The notes under the pieces were generated by a model, which worked only from the letters and a program-made list of their open reading frames with translations, did not search any database and was not told where the DNA came from. A DNA stretch of 64,000 bases from Actinomycetes bacterium (GTDB lineage: Bacteria; Actinomycetota; Acidimicrobiia; Acidimicrobiales; JAJYXR01): NCBI GenBank assembly GCA_021801795.1, contig JAJYXR010000004.1, positions 42,607 to 106,606 of the forward strand, given 5' to 3'. Positions 44,904 through 54,212 of this stretch are shown in pieces (position 1 is the stretch's first letter; each line of letters opens with the position of its first letter). Both the position numbers and the translations under genes were made by a program.

Positions 44904-46043
44904 CCCGGTCACCTCCGGTCCTTCACCCTCGGGACCGAGCCTGACCGTCACCTCAGCGGGGGTATCGACCGAACGTCGCAGGTAAGCCATCCCTACTATG
45001 CCCCCGCTGATGGGGTTCCAGGCAGCCGAGGTGACCTCCCCCACCTCGTTGGAACCGCTCTGGAGCTTCCAGCCACAGGGGGACTCCATCACCCCCACAC
45101 CGGCCTCCATCAGCTCTCGAATCCCCTCCCTGCTGCCCGGCACCCTCAGGGCGACCAGCCGGCGCGCCACCCTGGAGCCCCGCGAGTCGATACGCTCCAC
45201 GAGCTCCTGCCCGGTATAGCAGCCCTTTGCGAAGCTCACGCACCGCTCCACCAGCCCGGCCTCCGCCGGGATGGTCCGCGCGCCGAGCTCGTGTCCCATC
45301 ACGGGAACGCCGGCCTCCACGCGGCGGACCTCCAGGGCGGCTGGATCTCCCCTCGGCAGACCGCACCCATCGAGCACCCTGCCCGCATCCAGGGGCGCGC
45401 CCGGTAGCCATAGGACGTCCATCCCACGCAGATTGCCCATCTCGACCGGGCTGGCGAGACCGCCGGCCTCCTCGAGATCGGCCCCACCTACCCGCGCAGG
45501 CGACAAGGGATCCTCAGGCCCGTGGCCGCTCCACACCGCCTGGATGCCCTGCAGCTCACGAGCGCGCATTACTACTGGCGCACGGAGAACACCCAACCTC
45601 GCCTCGGTCAGCTCTATCTCGGCGCGGACCCGTATCCGGAAGCGTCGTAGCCTGTCCGCCACCAGGAGGCCGAAGCCCCTGTCCTGCTCTAGGTAAAGGG
45701 TGTTCGCATCCCGGCGCCAGACCCTCACTAGAGCCGTCAGCTTCCCGTCGGGCTCGAGCACCAGCGAGCTGATCGCCTCGCCGTCACCGAGGCCGCACAG
45801 GTCCTGGGAGACCTGCCCCTGCAGGAAGGACAGGGCGTCGTCGCCGCTCACCACGACCAGGTCCCTGTCCAGCTCGTACCATCCCCCTTCCTCGCAGAGC
45901 AGTCGGTAGGCCTCCGCGAGCCTCGCTGCCTCGACCTGGAGGGCACCCCGGCCAGTGCCGGTACCCGGGCCAGTGCCGGTACCCGGGCCAGTGCCGGTAC
46001 CCGGGCCAGTGCCGGTACCCGGGCCAGTGCCCGACGGGCCCAT
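44850..46043 (-). CDS. ygfZ: YgfZ/GcvT-family folate-binding protein
   Basis: Tetrahydrofolate-binding protein of the aminomethyltransferase fold, thought to assist Fe-S enzyme maturation. The diagnostic KGCYTGQE motif (conserved cysteine) is present near residue 280, with the GcvT-like C-terminal barrel after it. ATG 46043 gives 397 residues; GTG 46094 is an alternative that overlaps trpE. Residues about 8-31 are Gly-Pro-Thr repeats encoded by an 18-bp tandem repeat, and no later start codon precedes the conserved domain, so the repeat is probably translated. Last gene of the his run; convergent with the histidine kinase. Confidence 0.88.
   Translation of the reverse strand: MGPSGTGPGTGTGPGTGTGPGTGTGPGTGTGRGALQVEAARLAEAYRLLCEEGGWYELDRDLVVVSGDDALSFLQGQVSQDLCGLGDGEAISSLVLEPDGKLTALVRVWRRDANTLYLEQDRGFGLLVADRLRRFRIRVRAEIELTEARLGVLRAPVVMRARELQGIQAVWSGHGPEDPLSPARVGGADLEEAGGLASPVEMGNLRGMDVLWLPGAPLDAGRVLDGCGLPRGDPAALEVRRVEAGVPVMGHELGARTIPAEAGLVERCVSFAKGCYTGQELVERIDSRGSRVARRLVALRVPGSREGIRELMEAGVGVMESPCGWKLQSGSNEVGEVTSAAWNPISGGIVGMAYLRRSVDTPAEVTVRLGPEGEGPEVTGSVLDLAAADAGLGERYP
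45951..46022. repeat. 18-bp tandem repeat, four exact copies, 5' end of ygfZ
   Basis: Four identical copies of gccagtgccggtacccgg, with a partial fifth beginning gccagtgcc. In frame in ygfZ, coding for a Gly-Pro-Gly-Thr-Gly-Thr run at the extreme N-terminus. Confidence 0.95.
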
Positions 46044-46071
46044 CTGGGCGGCTGGAATGGTCCGGATCAGG

Positions 46072-47646
46072 CTAACCAGGATCCGGCTCCCCACCGGCTG
46101 GCCTCGCGGTCCTAGCGCGGGTCATGGCTCTGGCAGGGGCCACCGCGCTCAGCAGGGCTGCTGCCTTGCTGGCGCATTCCGCGTCCTCGGCCATCGGGTC
46201 ACTGTCGGCGACCACCCCGGCCCCTGCCTGCACCCGGGCGGCTCCCTGCCGATCCACCACGAGGGTCCTGATCGCGATGGCCGTGTCAAGGTTTCCCGAG
46301 AAGTCCACGTAGCCGATCACCCCTCCGTAGATGCCGCGCTTTGTCGGCTCGAGCTCGTCGATGATCTCCATCGCGCGTACCTTGGGTGCGCCAGAGAGCG
46401 TCCCGGCTGGGATGGTGGCACGCAGCACATCGACTGGTCCCCTGCCAGGGGCCAGCTCACCCGAGACCTGTGAGGTGATGTGCATGACATGGCTGTAGCG
46501 CTCGAGGGTCATCATCTCGTCCACTGCCTCCGTGCCGAAGCTCACCACCCTCCCTAAGTCGTTACGGGCGAGGTCAACCAGCATCACATGCTCCGCGAGC
46601 TCCTTCGGATCCTCCAGGAGCTCCGCGCCGAGCCGTGCGTCCTCCTCGGGGCTCTGGCCGCGCCGGCGGGTGCCGGCGATCGGGCGGGAGACCACTATGC
46701 CCTCGCGGAGGCGAACCATCGGCTCCGGCGACGCCCCAGCCACGGTCACGTGGCCGGTGCGCAGGAAGTACAGGTAGGGGCTCGGGTTCACCACCCTTAG
46801 CACCCTGTAGAAGTCGAATGGGTCGGCACCGAGGGTGAAGTCGAATCTCTGCGAGAGGACGACCTGGAAGGCGTCACCTGCCAGGATGTGTTCCTTGGCC
46901 ACCTCCACGGCCATGCAGTAGGCATCGCTTGTCATGGTACGGCGCACCTCCACGAGCGCTGCCGGGTCGGCCTTCGCGGGCATGTCCAGTGGCGGGGAGA
47001 TCATCGGCCGGTGAAGCTCTGCTGCGAGGGTGTCGAGGCGCTCGCCGGCGTCCAGGTAGGCCTGCCGGAGCTCCTCGTCGGTCATGGCCGGATCGACGAT
47101 CACGTTCTCCACTATCACCATCCGCTGGCGCCAGTGGTCGAAGGCACACAGCTGGCCGATCACGAAGACCACGGCGTCGGGGATGCCGGCATCGTCGTCG
47201 GGTACGTCCCCGAGCAGCTCCACCTCACGGACCACGTCGTATCCGAGGTAGCCCACCAGGCCTCCGTGCAGTGGTGGGAGCCCTTCGAGCACCGGTGACC
47301 TGCAGGTGTTCACGAGGGACTCCATCGCGGCGAGTATCCCCTGGTCGCGTGGCATCTTGGCGAGGCTGGCAGCCGGTAGCCTGCCCTCCAGCTCGACCAG
47401 GCCTCCCCCGCAGGAGAGCTTCGCCAGGGGGCGCCTACCGAGAAACGAGTAGCGTCCCCAGCGTTCGGATCCCTCCACGGATTCGAGCAGGAACACCTCG
47501 CCGTCGTCACCCAGCGCCGACAGGGCGCCGACAGGCGTGATGGTGTCGGAAAGAAGCTCCCGCCATAGAGGAACTATCAGGTGGGAGCGCGCGAGCTGCC
47601 GGAAGCCGTCCAGGCCTGGGGACCACGAGGGCGGCTGGACGCTCAC
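46072..47646 (-). CDS. trpE: Anthranilate synthase component I
   Basis: Converts chorismate to anthranilate with TrpG. 524 residues with the feedback motif LLES at 53-56 intact, so tryptophan inhibition is expected, and the chorismate-binding core ([53 protein letters not shown]). It overlaps hisI by 4 bp and is followed by ygfZ. Placement in the his run rather than with trpC is notable. Confidence 0.95.
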   Translation of the reverse strand: MSVQPPSWSPGLDGFRQLARSHLIVPLWRELLSDTITPVGALSALGDDGEVFLLESVEGSERWGRYSFLGRRPLAKLSCGGGLVELEGRLPAASLAKMPRDQGILAAMESLVNTCRSPVLEGLPPLHGGLVGYLGYDVVREVELLGDVPDDDAGIPDAVVFVIGQLCAFDHWRQRMVIVENVIVDPAMTDEELRQAYLDAGERLDTLAAELHRPMISPPLDMPAKADPAALVEVRRTMTSDAYCMAVEVAKEHILAGDAFQVVLSQRFDFTLGADPFDFYRVLRVVNPSPYLYFLRTGHVTVAGASPEPMVRLREGIVVSRPIAGTRRRGQSPEEDARLGAELLEDPKELAEHVMLVDLARNDLGRVVSFGTEAVDEMMTLERYSHVMHITSQVSGELAPGRGPVDVLRATIPAGTLSGAPKVRAMEIIDELEPTKRGIYGGVIGYVDFSGNLDTAIAIRTLVVDRQGAARVQAGAGVVADSDPMAEDAECASKAAALLSAVAPARAMTRARTARPAGGEPDPG

Positions 47647-48041
47647 GGGGATCGGCGGCCGGGTTCCGGGTTCTCCGGGATGGAACGGTAGAAGCAGCTG
47701 CGCTCACCGGTGTGGCAGGCGCCCCTGCCCTCCTGCAGAACGCGGACCAGCAGCGCGTCTTCGTCGCAGTCGTAGTGAACAGAGCGCACCCACTGGCGAT
47801 CTCCGGATGTCTCGCCCTTGCACCAGTATTCCTGGCGGCTCCTCGACCAGAACCAGGTCCGTCCGGTTTCGAGGGTTCTCCTCAGTGCCTCGGCATCCAT
47901 CCAGGCGAGCATCAGCACCTCGCCCGATTCGACGTCCTGGACGATGGCAGGTATCAGGCCTGCGGCGTCGTAGACCAGCCCATCGAGCACCGAGCTGGCT
48001 GCATCGAATGACAATGCCCGAGGACCCAGGCCGTCGCTCAC
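47643..48041 (-). CDS. hisI: Phosphoribosyl-AMP cyclohydrolase
   Basis: Third step of histidine synthesis, opening the adenine ring of PR-AMP. 132 residues, cyclohydrolase only, without the HisE part. Zinc and metal ligands lie in [10 protein letters not shown] and [28 protein letters not shown] is the family segment. Overlaps the cpn10-like gene and trpE by 4 bp each. Confidence 0.95.
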   Translation of the reverse strand: MSDGLGPRALSFDAASSVLDGLVYDAAGLIPAIVQDVESGEVLMLAWMDAEALRRTLETGRTWFWSRSRQEYWCKGETSGDRQWVRSVHYDCDEDALLVRVLQEGRGACHTGERSCFYRSIPENPEPGRRSP

Positions 48042-48418
48042 AGGTAGAGGCCCGTCCCGCCGTCTATCCGCTCCGAGGCCACCGCGTGGATGTCCCGCTC
48101 GCGAAGGATCACGTACTCGTCGCCATGCACCTCGACCTCGAAGCGATCATCGGGGTTGTACAGGACCTTGTCGCCGACCTTCACAGCCCTCACATGAGGC
48201 CCCACTGCGGTGACCTCTGCCCATACGAGGCGCTTGGAGACCTCGGCGGTCGCGGGGATCAAGATGCCGGCGCGTGAGCGCCTCTCGCCCTCCAGCTGGC
48301 TCTGCTGGGCCAGCACCCGGTCCGCCAGCATGGTTATCGGCTGCTTGGATGCGGTCTCGCTGGTAGCCACCCTGGCACGGTACCGCATCTCAGCACCTTC
48401 TCCCGACCGTGCGCTCAT
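48038..48418 (-). CDS. GroES/Cpn10-like small protein between hisF and hisI
   Basis: 126 residues. From about residue 27 it resembles co-chaperonin 10: an LADRVLAQ opening, a mobile-loop-like [12 protein letters not shown] with the hydrophobic ILI tripeptide, a [18 protein letters not shown] core and [17 protein letters not shown] end. The first 25 residues and the tail [12 protein letters not shown] are extra. It overlaps hisF and hisI by 4 bp on each side, so it is translated as part of the his run. No groEL is nearby. Whether it pairs with GroEL or has a private role is not known; the similarity itself is clear. Confidence 0.82.
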   Translation of the reverse strand: MSARSGEGAEMRYRARVATSETASKQPITMLADRVLAQQSQLEGERRSRAGILIPATAEVSKRLVWAEVTAVGPHVRAVKVGDKVLYNPDDRFEVEVHGDEYVILRERDIHAVASERIDGGTGLYL

Positions 48419-49185
48419 CGGGTGCCCGGCGGTCGCACCAGAACGCCGTGGGCAGCCATGAATGCCTTGGCCTCTGCGACCGTGTGCTCCCGCATGTGGA
48501 ATATCGAAGCGGCCAGCACCGCATCTGCACCGCCGAGGACCGCGCCGTCTACCAGGTGCTCCAGCCGTCCCACGCCTCCCGACGCGATCACGGGCACCTC
48601 TACGGTGCCTACGACCTCAGCGATCAGCTCGATGTCGAAGCCTTCACGGGTGCCGTCTCGATCCATCGAGGTGAGAAGTATCTCACCGGCTCCCGCCGCG
48701 GCTACCCGGGCAGCCCAGCCGAGCACGTCGATGCCGGTTGGTCTGCGGCCACCGTGGGTGAACACCTCCCAGCCACCCACATCCTTCCTCCTCGCGTCGA
48801 TGGCGACCACCACGCACTGCGAACCGAACTCCCGGGCGATCTCCCCTACGAGCTCGGGTCGGGCGACGGCGGCCGTGTTCACGCCCACCTTGTCTGCTCC
48901 CGCACGCAGCAGAGCCGTGGCGTCTGCGACGCTCCTCACACCTCCACCCACTGTGAGGGGGATGAAGACCTCTTCCGCAGCCCGGGCGAGCACCTCCACC
49001 ATGGTCGCCCGCTGCTCGGCCGACGCCGTGATGTCGAGGAACACCACCTCGTCCGCTCCCTCGGCGTCGTAGCGGCTGGCCAGCTCCACCGGGTCGCCTG
49101 CATCCTTCAGATCCTCGAACCGGACGCCCTTCACGACCCGACCTGCGTCCACGTCGAGGCATGGGATCACCCGGACGCTTCGCAT
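48415..49185 (-). CDS. hisF: Imidazole glycerol phosphate synthase, cyclase subunit
   Basis: Barrel enzyme making IGP and AICAR using ammonia from HisH. 256 residues; catalytic acids in IPCLDVDAG and TSMDRDGT, with TVGGGVRS and [11 protein letters not shown] phosphate sites. The start overlaps hisA by 19 bp. Confidence 0.96.
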   Translation of the reverse strand: MRSVRVIPCLDVDAGRVVKGVRFEDLKDAGDPVELASRYDAEGADEVVFLDITASAEQRATMVEVLARAAEEVFIPLTVGGGVRSVADATALLRAGADKVGVNTAAVARPELVGEIAREFGSQCVVVAIDARRKDVGGWEVFTHGGRRPTGIDVLGWAARVAAAGAGEILLTSMDRDGTREGFDIELIAEVVGTVEVPVIASGGVGRLEHLVDGAVLGGADAVLAASIFHMREHTVAEAKAFMAAHGVLVRPPGTR

Positions 49186-49907
49186 AGGGCGAGAGCCTCC
49201 TCCAAGTCGACCAAACCCTCCAGGATCGCCTTGCCCACCACGACGCCGGCAAGGCGCCTCCCGGCAACCTCCATGGCGGCCAGCGCTCGCAGGTCCGCCA
49301 TGGAGCTCACCCCGCCTGACGCCACCACGTCGTGCCTGGTCAGCTCCAGGCAGGACGCGAGACCAGCCGAGTCGGGTCCCTCCAGGGTGCCGTCCCGGTC
49401 GATGGATGTGACCACCACTGAAGCCAGGGGCACCGTCTCGAACAGCCCGAGTGCTCCGTCTAGGCTCAGGCCCGATCCTGCCTCCCAGCCCGCCAATGCG
49501 ACCTCCCGGCCACCACCCCGGTGGTCCAGGCCCACGGCCACCTTCCCGGGGTGCATCTCGGCCATCTCAGCAGCCAGCTCGGGGTTCTTCAGGGCTGCCG
49601 TTCCGAGGACTACCCTGGCCACCCCGGCACCGAGCAGCTCCTCCACGTCCGCGAGCGTGCGTATGCCGCCGCCGGCCTGGATTGGCACCCCCACCGACCT
49701 GGTTATCTCCAGCAGCGAATCACGGGCCACCGGCCTGCCGGTGCGGGCCCCGTCCAAGTCGACCACGTGGATCCAGCGTGCCCCCGCACCCTCGTAGCGA
49801 CGGGCGATCTCGACCGGATCCCCATAATCCTGCTCACGCCCGAAATCCCCCTGGACCAGGCGAACCGCTCGGCCAGCTCTAAGGTCGACAGCCGGGAAGA
49901 GCTGCAT
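49167..49907 (-). CDS. hisA: ProFAR isomerase HisA
   Basis: Isomerises ProFAR to PRFAR. 246 residues with [18 protein letters not shown] and the second acid in GLDHRGG, and GTAALKNP. In the position where bifunctional PriA has an arginine (Arg-Gly-Trp), this protein reads Ala-Gly-Trp in [10 protein letters not shown], pointing to a single-function HisA, in keeping with the separate trpF. ATG 49907. Confidence 0.94.
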   Translation of the reverse strand: MQLFPAVDLRAGRAVRLVQGDFGREQDYGDPVEIARRYEGAGARWIHVVDLDGARTGRPVARDSLLEITRSVGVPIQAGGGIRTLADVEELLGAGVARVVLGTAALKNPELAAEMAEMHPGKVAVGLDHRGGGREVALAGWEAGSGLSLDGALGLFETVPLASVVVTSIDRDGTLEGPDSAGLASCLELTRHDVVASGGVSSMADLRALAAMEVAGRRLAGVVVGKAILEGLVDLEEALALCEASG

Positions 49908-49950
49908 CAGATCTCCAGCCGGCGGCGGGCGGTCTCTAGGACAGGAGAAG

Positions 49951-50583
49951 TCAACGGGACCAGGCCCCCGGGCCGTCGCCGCGCTCGGCCAGGCAGCTCG
50001 ACGCGAAGGCCCGCAGGAAGGCCAGTCCTCGGGACCCGGACTTCTCTGGGTGGAACTGAGTCCCGAACACCGGGCCACGTTCGGCCATCGCCACGACCTC
50101 ACCGCCGTAGTCACAGGTAGCCACCGCGTCTGGAGACATCTCCGGCGCATAGGAGTGCACGAAGTACACCCACGGCTCCTCCCCGAGAGATGCCATCAGC
50201 GAGCTCGGCGCCCCTGGGACCGGCCTCAGTACGTTCCACTGCATCTGGGGACGCTTCACCCTGCCAGGTAGCAGCCGCACCACCCCCTCCAGCACCCCGA
50301 GACCTCTGGCCTCCGTGTCCTCCTCCGAGCCCTCGTAGAGCAGCTGCATCCCGACGCAGATCCCGAGAAAGGGAACCTCCCTGGCCAGAGCATCGCGCAC
50401 GGCTGCCTCCATGCCGGTCTGCCTGAGCGCCTTCGCGCACGGACCAAACGCACCGACACCCGGTAGGACCACGCCCGAGGCGAGCAGCACCTCCCCGGGG
50501 TCGCTCACCAGCCGAGCAGGTGCTCCCACCCGCTGGAGGGCCTTCTCCGCCGAGCGCAGGTTACCGATGCCGTAGTCCACCAC
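49951..50583 (-). CDS. hisH: Imidazole glycerol phosphate synthase, glutaminase subunit
   Basis: Class I glutamine amidotransferase giving ammonia to HisF. 210 residues from GTG 50583: DYGIGNLRS, catalytic Cys in LGICVGMQLL, HSYAPE and FHPEKSG (His-Glu). The frame stays open upstream to TTG 50700, which would overlap the hisB stop; since other his genes overlap, that longer start is possible, but it adds 39 low-complexity residues. Confidence 0.92.
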   Translation of the reverse strand: MVDYGIGNLRSAEKALQRVGAPARLVSDPGEVLLASGVVLPGVGAFGPCAKALRQTGMEAAVRDALAREVPFLGICVGMQLLYEGSEEDTEARGLGVLEGVVRLLPGRVKRPQMQWNVLRPVPGAPSSLMASLGEEPWVYFVHSYAPEMSPDAVATCDYGGEVVAMAERGPVFGTQFHPEKSGSRGLAFLRAFASSCLAERGDGPGAWSR

Positions 50584-50696
50584 CGCGAGCCACCTGCCTG
50601 ATGTGCCGTACCTGCCTTCCTGCCCCGGCCAGACCCCGCCAGGGCTCCCGGCTTCCTCGCCACCGGAGGAGGACTCGATCTGGGGCGACACGGCGT

Positions 50697-51374
50697 TCAA
50701 AGCACCCCCTTCGTGGAGGGCACCCCTGCACCCTCGATCCTCACCGCCTCGTGCAGAGCCCGGGCTACAGCCTTGAAGGAGGCCTCCAGCACGTGGTGGG
50801 TGTTCTTCCCGCTTATGCATCTCAGGTGCAGGGTGAGCGCCCCCGTGGTGGTGAACGCCCGCCAGAACTCCTCGGCTAGCTGTGGGTCGAATGCAGGGCT
50901 GCCGAGACCCGGCGTGTCAGGGGCGAAGTCGACGCCATACGCCAGGTAGGGTCTGCCAGACAGATCCAGGGCGACAGATACCAGCGCCTCGTCGAGCGGC
51001 AGGTCGATGGACGCGAACCGCCGGACGCCCGTCTTCGCTCCGAGGGCGCCGGAGAGACACTCACCGAGGACCAGGCCCACATCCTCCACCGTATGATGCG
51101 CATCCACCTCCAGGTCGCCACGGGCTGCCACCCGCAGGTCGAACCCCGCATGGCGACCCAGCTGGGAGACCATGTGGTCGAAGAACGGAAGCCCCGTCGC
51201 CACCTCTACATTGCCCCCCCCGTCCAGGACGAGCTCGACATCCACGGCAGTCTCCTTCGTGCTGCGACTGGCGGCGGCCCTGCGGGGGAGCGAGGGGACC
51301 TCGCCAACGCTGGCTCCGCCAGGGCTGCCCCCCTCGTCATCCCGCCTGCCTGTAGATCCGGCGATCCGGCTCAT
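50697..51374 (-). CDS. hisB: Imidazoleglycerol-phosphate dehydratase
   Basis: Dehydratase of histidine synthesis. 225 residues with only the IGPD domain (no phosphatase half), including FFDHMVSQLGRHAGFDL, DAHHTVEDVG and KNTHHVLEA metal-binding motifs. The first 35 residues before RSTKETAVDVEL are hydrophilic extra. ATG overlaps the hisC stop (ATGA). Confidence 0.95.
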   Translation of the reverse strand: MSRIAGSTGRRDDEGGSPGGASVGEVPSLPRRAAASRSTKETAVDVELVLDGGGNVEVATGLPFFDHMVSQLGRHAGFDLRVAARGDLEVDAHHTVEDVGLVLGECLSGALGAKTGVRRFASIDLPLDEALVSVALDLSGRPYLAYGVDFAPDTPGLGSPAFDPQLAEEFWRAFTTTGALTLHLRCISGKNTHHVLEASFKAVARALHEAVRIEGAGVPSTKGVL

Positions 51375-52543
51375 GCGCCTCCCTCCTGGCCGCCGGTGCT
51401 CTGGGCGGCTGTATCCACCGTCGGACCTGCTAAAGCGTGGAGTATCCTGGCGAGCGCCCGGAGGAACCTGGTGTTCTCCTCGGCAGTGCCCACCGTGACA
51501 CGCAGGCAGCCCTCCAGGCCGGGCCAGGAGGAGCAGTCTCTCAGGAGCACCGACTCTTCCACCAATGCCTCCCACAGCACCCTGGCGGGCATCGAGCGAG
51601 GCCTGAAGAGCAGGAAGTTCGCATCCGAGCTCCAGGTCTCCACATCCAGCTCCGTGAGAGACCTCTCGATCCGCTCGCGCTCCGCGATGATGAGGGCGAC
51701 CCTCTCCTCCATCTCCTCTACGTGAGCCAGAGCCGCTATGCCAGCTGCCTGGGTGAGGCTGTTCAGGTGATATGGCAGGGCCACCGAATCGCAGGCGGCG
51801 ACCACCTCTGGCGGTCCGATCAAGTACCCGAGCCGGCATGCTGCCATGGACCAGGTCTTCGAGAAGGTGCGCAGCACCACGAGCCGCTCACCGGCACTGC
51901 CGGCAGCGTCGCCCATCAGGTCCAGGGCGCTCCAACGACCGAACTGTCCGTAGGCCTCGTCGACCACGACCAGCCCCGGCGCACTGGCAAGAGCATAGCC
52001 AACCACCTCGGGATCCTCGGACCTGCCAGTGGGGTTGTTCGGCGAGCAGAAGAAGGTCACCGCCGGCGCTGAGGAGCTGAGCACCGAATCCACGCACTCG
52101 CGAGTCACCGCGAACTCGCCATCACGCCAGCCCCTGTGAACTGCCGTGCCCGTCAGGCGTGATATGTGGGAGTGGAGAGCATAGGTGGGCTCGAAGACTG
52201 CAGCCGTGCGGCCGGGGCCACCGTAGGCCAGCAGCAGGCATTGGATGGCCTCGTTCGAGCCGTTCGCGCAGAACACCATCTCCGGCTCCACCCCGTGGTG
52301 GGCAGCGACAGCGCTCCGCAGCGCCACATAGCCCCTGTCGGGGTAGCGGTGGTACTCGACCTGCCTGGCCAGGGACACGAGCTCCTCGAGCCAGCTGGCA
52401 GGAGGGGGGAACGGGGACTCGTTCGTGTTCAGCCGCACCTCCACTGACACCTGGGGAGAGTGGTAGCCGGCCAGCTCGACCAGGTCCTCTCGCAGCGGGA
52501 TAGACGCCCGTAGCCGGCTCACCCCGGACCCTGCCCGGCTCAC
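51371..52543 (-). CDS. hisC: Histidinol-phosphate aminotransferase
   Basis: PLP transaminase. 390 residues; RLNTNESPFPP N-terminal motif, NPTG-type SPNNPTGR, DEAY, PLP lysine in FSKTWSMAACRLGY and the C-terminal CLRVTVGT arginine. GTG start overlaps hisD stop by 4 bp. Confidence 0.95.
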   Translation of the reverse strand: MSRAGSGVSRLRASIPLREDLVELAGYHSPQVSVEVRLNTNESPFPPPASWLEELVSLARQVEYHRYPDRGYVALRSAVAAHHGVEPEMVFCANGSNEAIQCLLLAYGGPGRTAAVFEPTYALHSHISRLTGTAVHRGWRDGEFAVTRECVDSVLSSSAPAVTFFCSPNNPTGRSEDPEVVGYALASAPGLVVVDEAYGQFGRWSALDLMGDAAGSAGERLVVLRTFSKTWSMAACRLGYLIGPPEVVAACDSVALPYHLNSLTQAAGIAALAHVEEMEERVALIIAERERIERSLTELDVETWSSDANFLLFRPRSMPARVLWEALVEESVLLRDCSSWPGLEGCLRVTVGTAEENTRFLRALARILHALAGPTVDTAAQSTGGQEGGA

Positions 52544-53856
52544 GGCAGACCTGCCCGTCGCATCGAGGCCGACCGACCATGCATGTCAAGGCCTTCGGCG
52601 AGAGCGATCTCCTCTACGGCGTCCAGGAGCGGGCCTATCTCTCCGGGCAGGGAGCTCACCACATGCACGTGCCGGCAGAAGTCGTCCACACGCAGCGCGG
52701 ATGCGAACCGCGCGGTGCGTGCCGTGGGCAGCACGTGGTTCGGGCCGGCCACGTAATCCCCCAGGGTCGCAGGCGTGGAGCTGCCGAGGAAGACAGCTCC
52801 TGCATTGCGCACCATGGGAACCAGCGCTTCAGGATCCTCGGTCATCAGCTCCAGGTGCTCGGGTGCGACCAGGTTCGCGACGGTGATCGCAGCCTCTAGA
52901 TCGTCTACGAGCACCGAGTAGCCTCCACTCGCCAGCGTCGCCTCCAGCTCCGCGCGCCGTCCGCTCAGGCCGATCAGCCTCTCCATCTCCGCGTCCACGC
53001 CGTCCGCGACGGCATCGGAGCAGGTGACCAGCCACGCCAGGCCGTCTGGACCGTGCTCGGCCTGGACCATGACGTCCACCGCAGCCAGGCTCACCTCGGC
53101 GGACTCGTCGGCCACCACCACCACCTCGGAGGGACCCGCGTAGGCAGACGGAACCCCTACCTGGCCTGCCACCTGGGACTTCGCCTCCGCCACATAACGG
53201 TTTCCTGGTCCCACTATGACATCCACAGAGCGGATGGTCTCGGTGCCGAACGCCATGGCTGCCACTGCCTGGGCACCACCGGTGCAATAGACCTCCTCGA
53301 TGCCGGCAATGGCCGCAGCAGCCAGGCTCACCTCGGCCACCCGCCCATCGGGCCCTGGCGGGACGCAGAGCGCCAGCTCGCTCACCCCTGCCACCTGCGC
53401 AGGCGCGGCGCACATCAGGACAGTCGAGGGGTACGAAGCCCGGCCGCCAGGAGCGTACAGTCCGGCTCGCTCGACTGGGATCACCAGCTCGCTCACCCTC
53501 ACGCCACCACCCGAGAAGGCTGACCCGAGGGCTGGTTTCCGGTGGGCGTGGTAGGCCATCACCCGCTCGTATGCGAGCCCGAGGGCATCCTTCAGCGGGC
53601 CGCCGATGCTCGCGAGAGCCTCCGCGATCTCGGAAGCTGGCACCCTGAGGCTCGGAGGCGATACCCCGTCGAAGCGGCGGCCCAGATCTACCAGTGCCTC
53701 GTCACCCCTGGAGCGGACCTCCGCGATGATCCCCGATACCGCAGCCCTCAGCTCCTCCCTCGCAGACCCGCTCTCTGCCTCCGGGCGGGGCAGCCTGCTG
53801 GCGAGCGCGCCAAGGGGTGTGCCCCTCAGGTCGAGACGTCTCAATAGCGCGCCCAT
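52540..53856 (-). CDS. hisD: Histidinol dehydrogenase
   Basis: Zinc, NAD-dependent enzyme for the last two steps of histidine synthesis. 438 residues: GGRASYPSTVLM, VIVGPGNRYVAEAK, EHGPDGLAWL, APEHLEL and GPNHVLPT are the conserved blocks, with the zinc ligands and catalytic His. ATG 53856 is first of the his run; the frame continues to 54162 but the extra N-terminus is repeat-coded. Confidence 0.95.
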   Translation of the reverse strand: MGALLRRLDLRGTPLGALASRLPRPEAESGSAREELRAAVSGIIAEVRSRGDEALVDLGRRFDGVSPPSLRVPASEIAEALASIGGPLKDALGLAYERVMAYHAHRKPALGSAFSGGGVRVSELVIPVERAGLYAPGGRASYPSTVLMCAAPAQVAGVSELALCVPPGPDGRVAEVSLAAAAIAGIEEVYCTGGAQAVAAMAFGTETIRSVDVIVGPGNRYVAEAKSQVAGQVGVPSAYAGPSEVVVVADESAEVSLAAVDVMVQAEHGPDGLAWLVTCSDAVADGVDAEMERLIGLSGRRAELEATLASGGYSVLVDDLEAAITVANLVAPEHLELMTEDPEALVPMVRNAGAVFLGSSTPATLGDYVAGPNHVLPTARTARFASALRVDDFCRHVHVVSSLPGEIGPLLDAVEEIALAEGLDMHGRSASMRRAGLP

Positions 53857-53920
53857 GGCACCTGATCCTACCTGGCAAAACCCCAGCCATTTCCCAGCCA
53901 CCGGCCGGGCCGGCCGGTGG

Positions 53921-53956
53921 CCTGCCCGACGACCTGCCCGACGACCTGCCCGACGA
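53921..53956. repeat. 12-bp tandem repeat upstream of hisD
   Basis: Three exact copies of cctgcccgacga, then an 11-bp unit gcgcggctctg twice (53961-53982). They fill the 142-bp divergent gap where the his operon promoter and the start of the small plus-strand ORF must be. Confidence 0.92.
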
Positions 53957-53998
53957 TCCAGCGCGGCTCTGGCGCGGCTCTGGCGCGATGATCTAGCC

Positions 53999-54187
53999 AT
54001 GACCGTCCCCACACCTGAGCTCTCCTCGCTTGCCACCGGCCTCGAGGAGATCACCCAGCGGGTGGCCGATATAGCCGACCGGGTCGCCGGGTCTCCCGAA
54101 TCACGCCACTCCGGCGAGCTGTTCGCACTCGAGCGATCCCTGAGGGCAGCCTGCCGCCACATGGATCGACTGTTATCCAGCCGCTGA
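53999..54187 (+). CDS. Small helical protein, unknown function
   Basis: 62 residues from ATG 53999, starting MTVPTPELSSLATGLEEI, mostly amphipathic helix, ending with basic residues. Divergent from hisD. Composition differs from shadow frames, but no family is recognised and no SD is obvious, so it is tentative. Confidence 0.45.
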   Translation: MTVPTPELSSLATGLEEITQRVADIADRVAGSPESRHSGELFALERSLRAACRHMDRLLSSR

Positions 54188-54212
54188 GCCCTATCGAGCC
54201 GCTGAGCCGACT

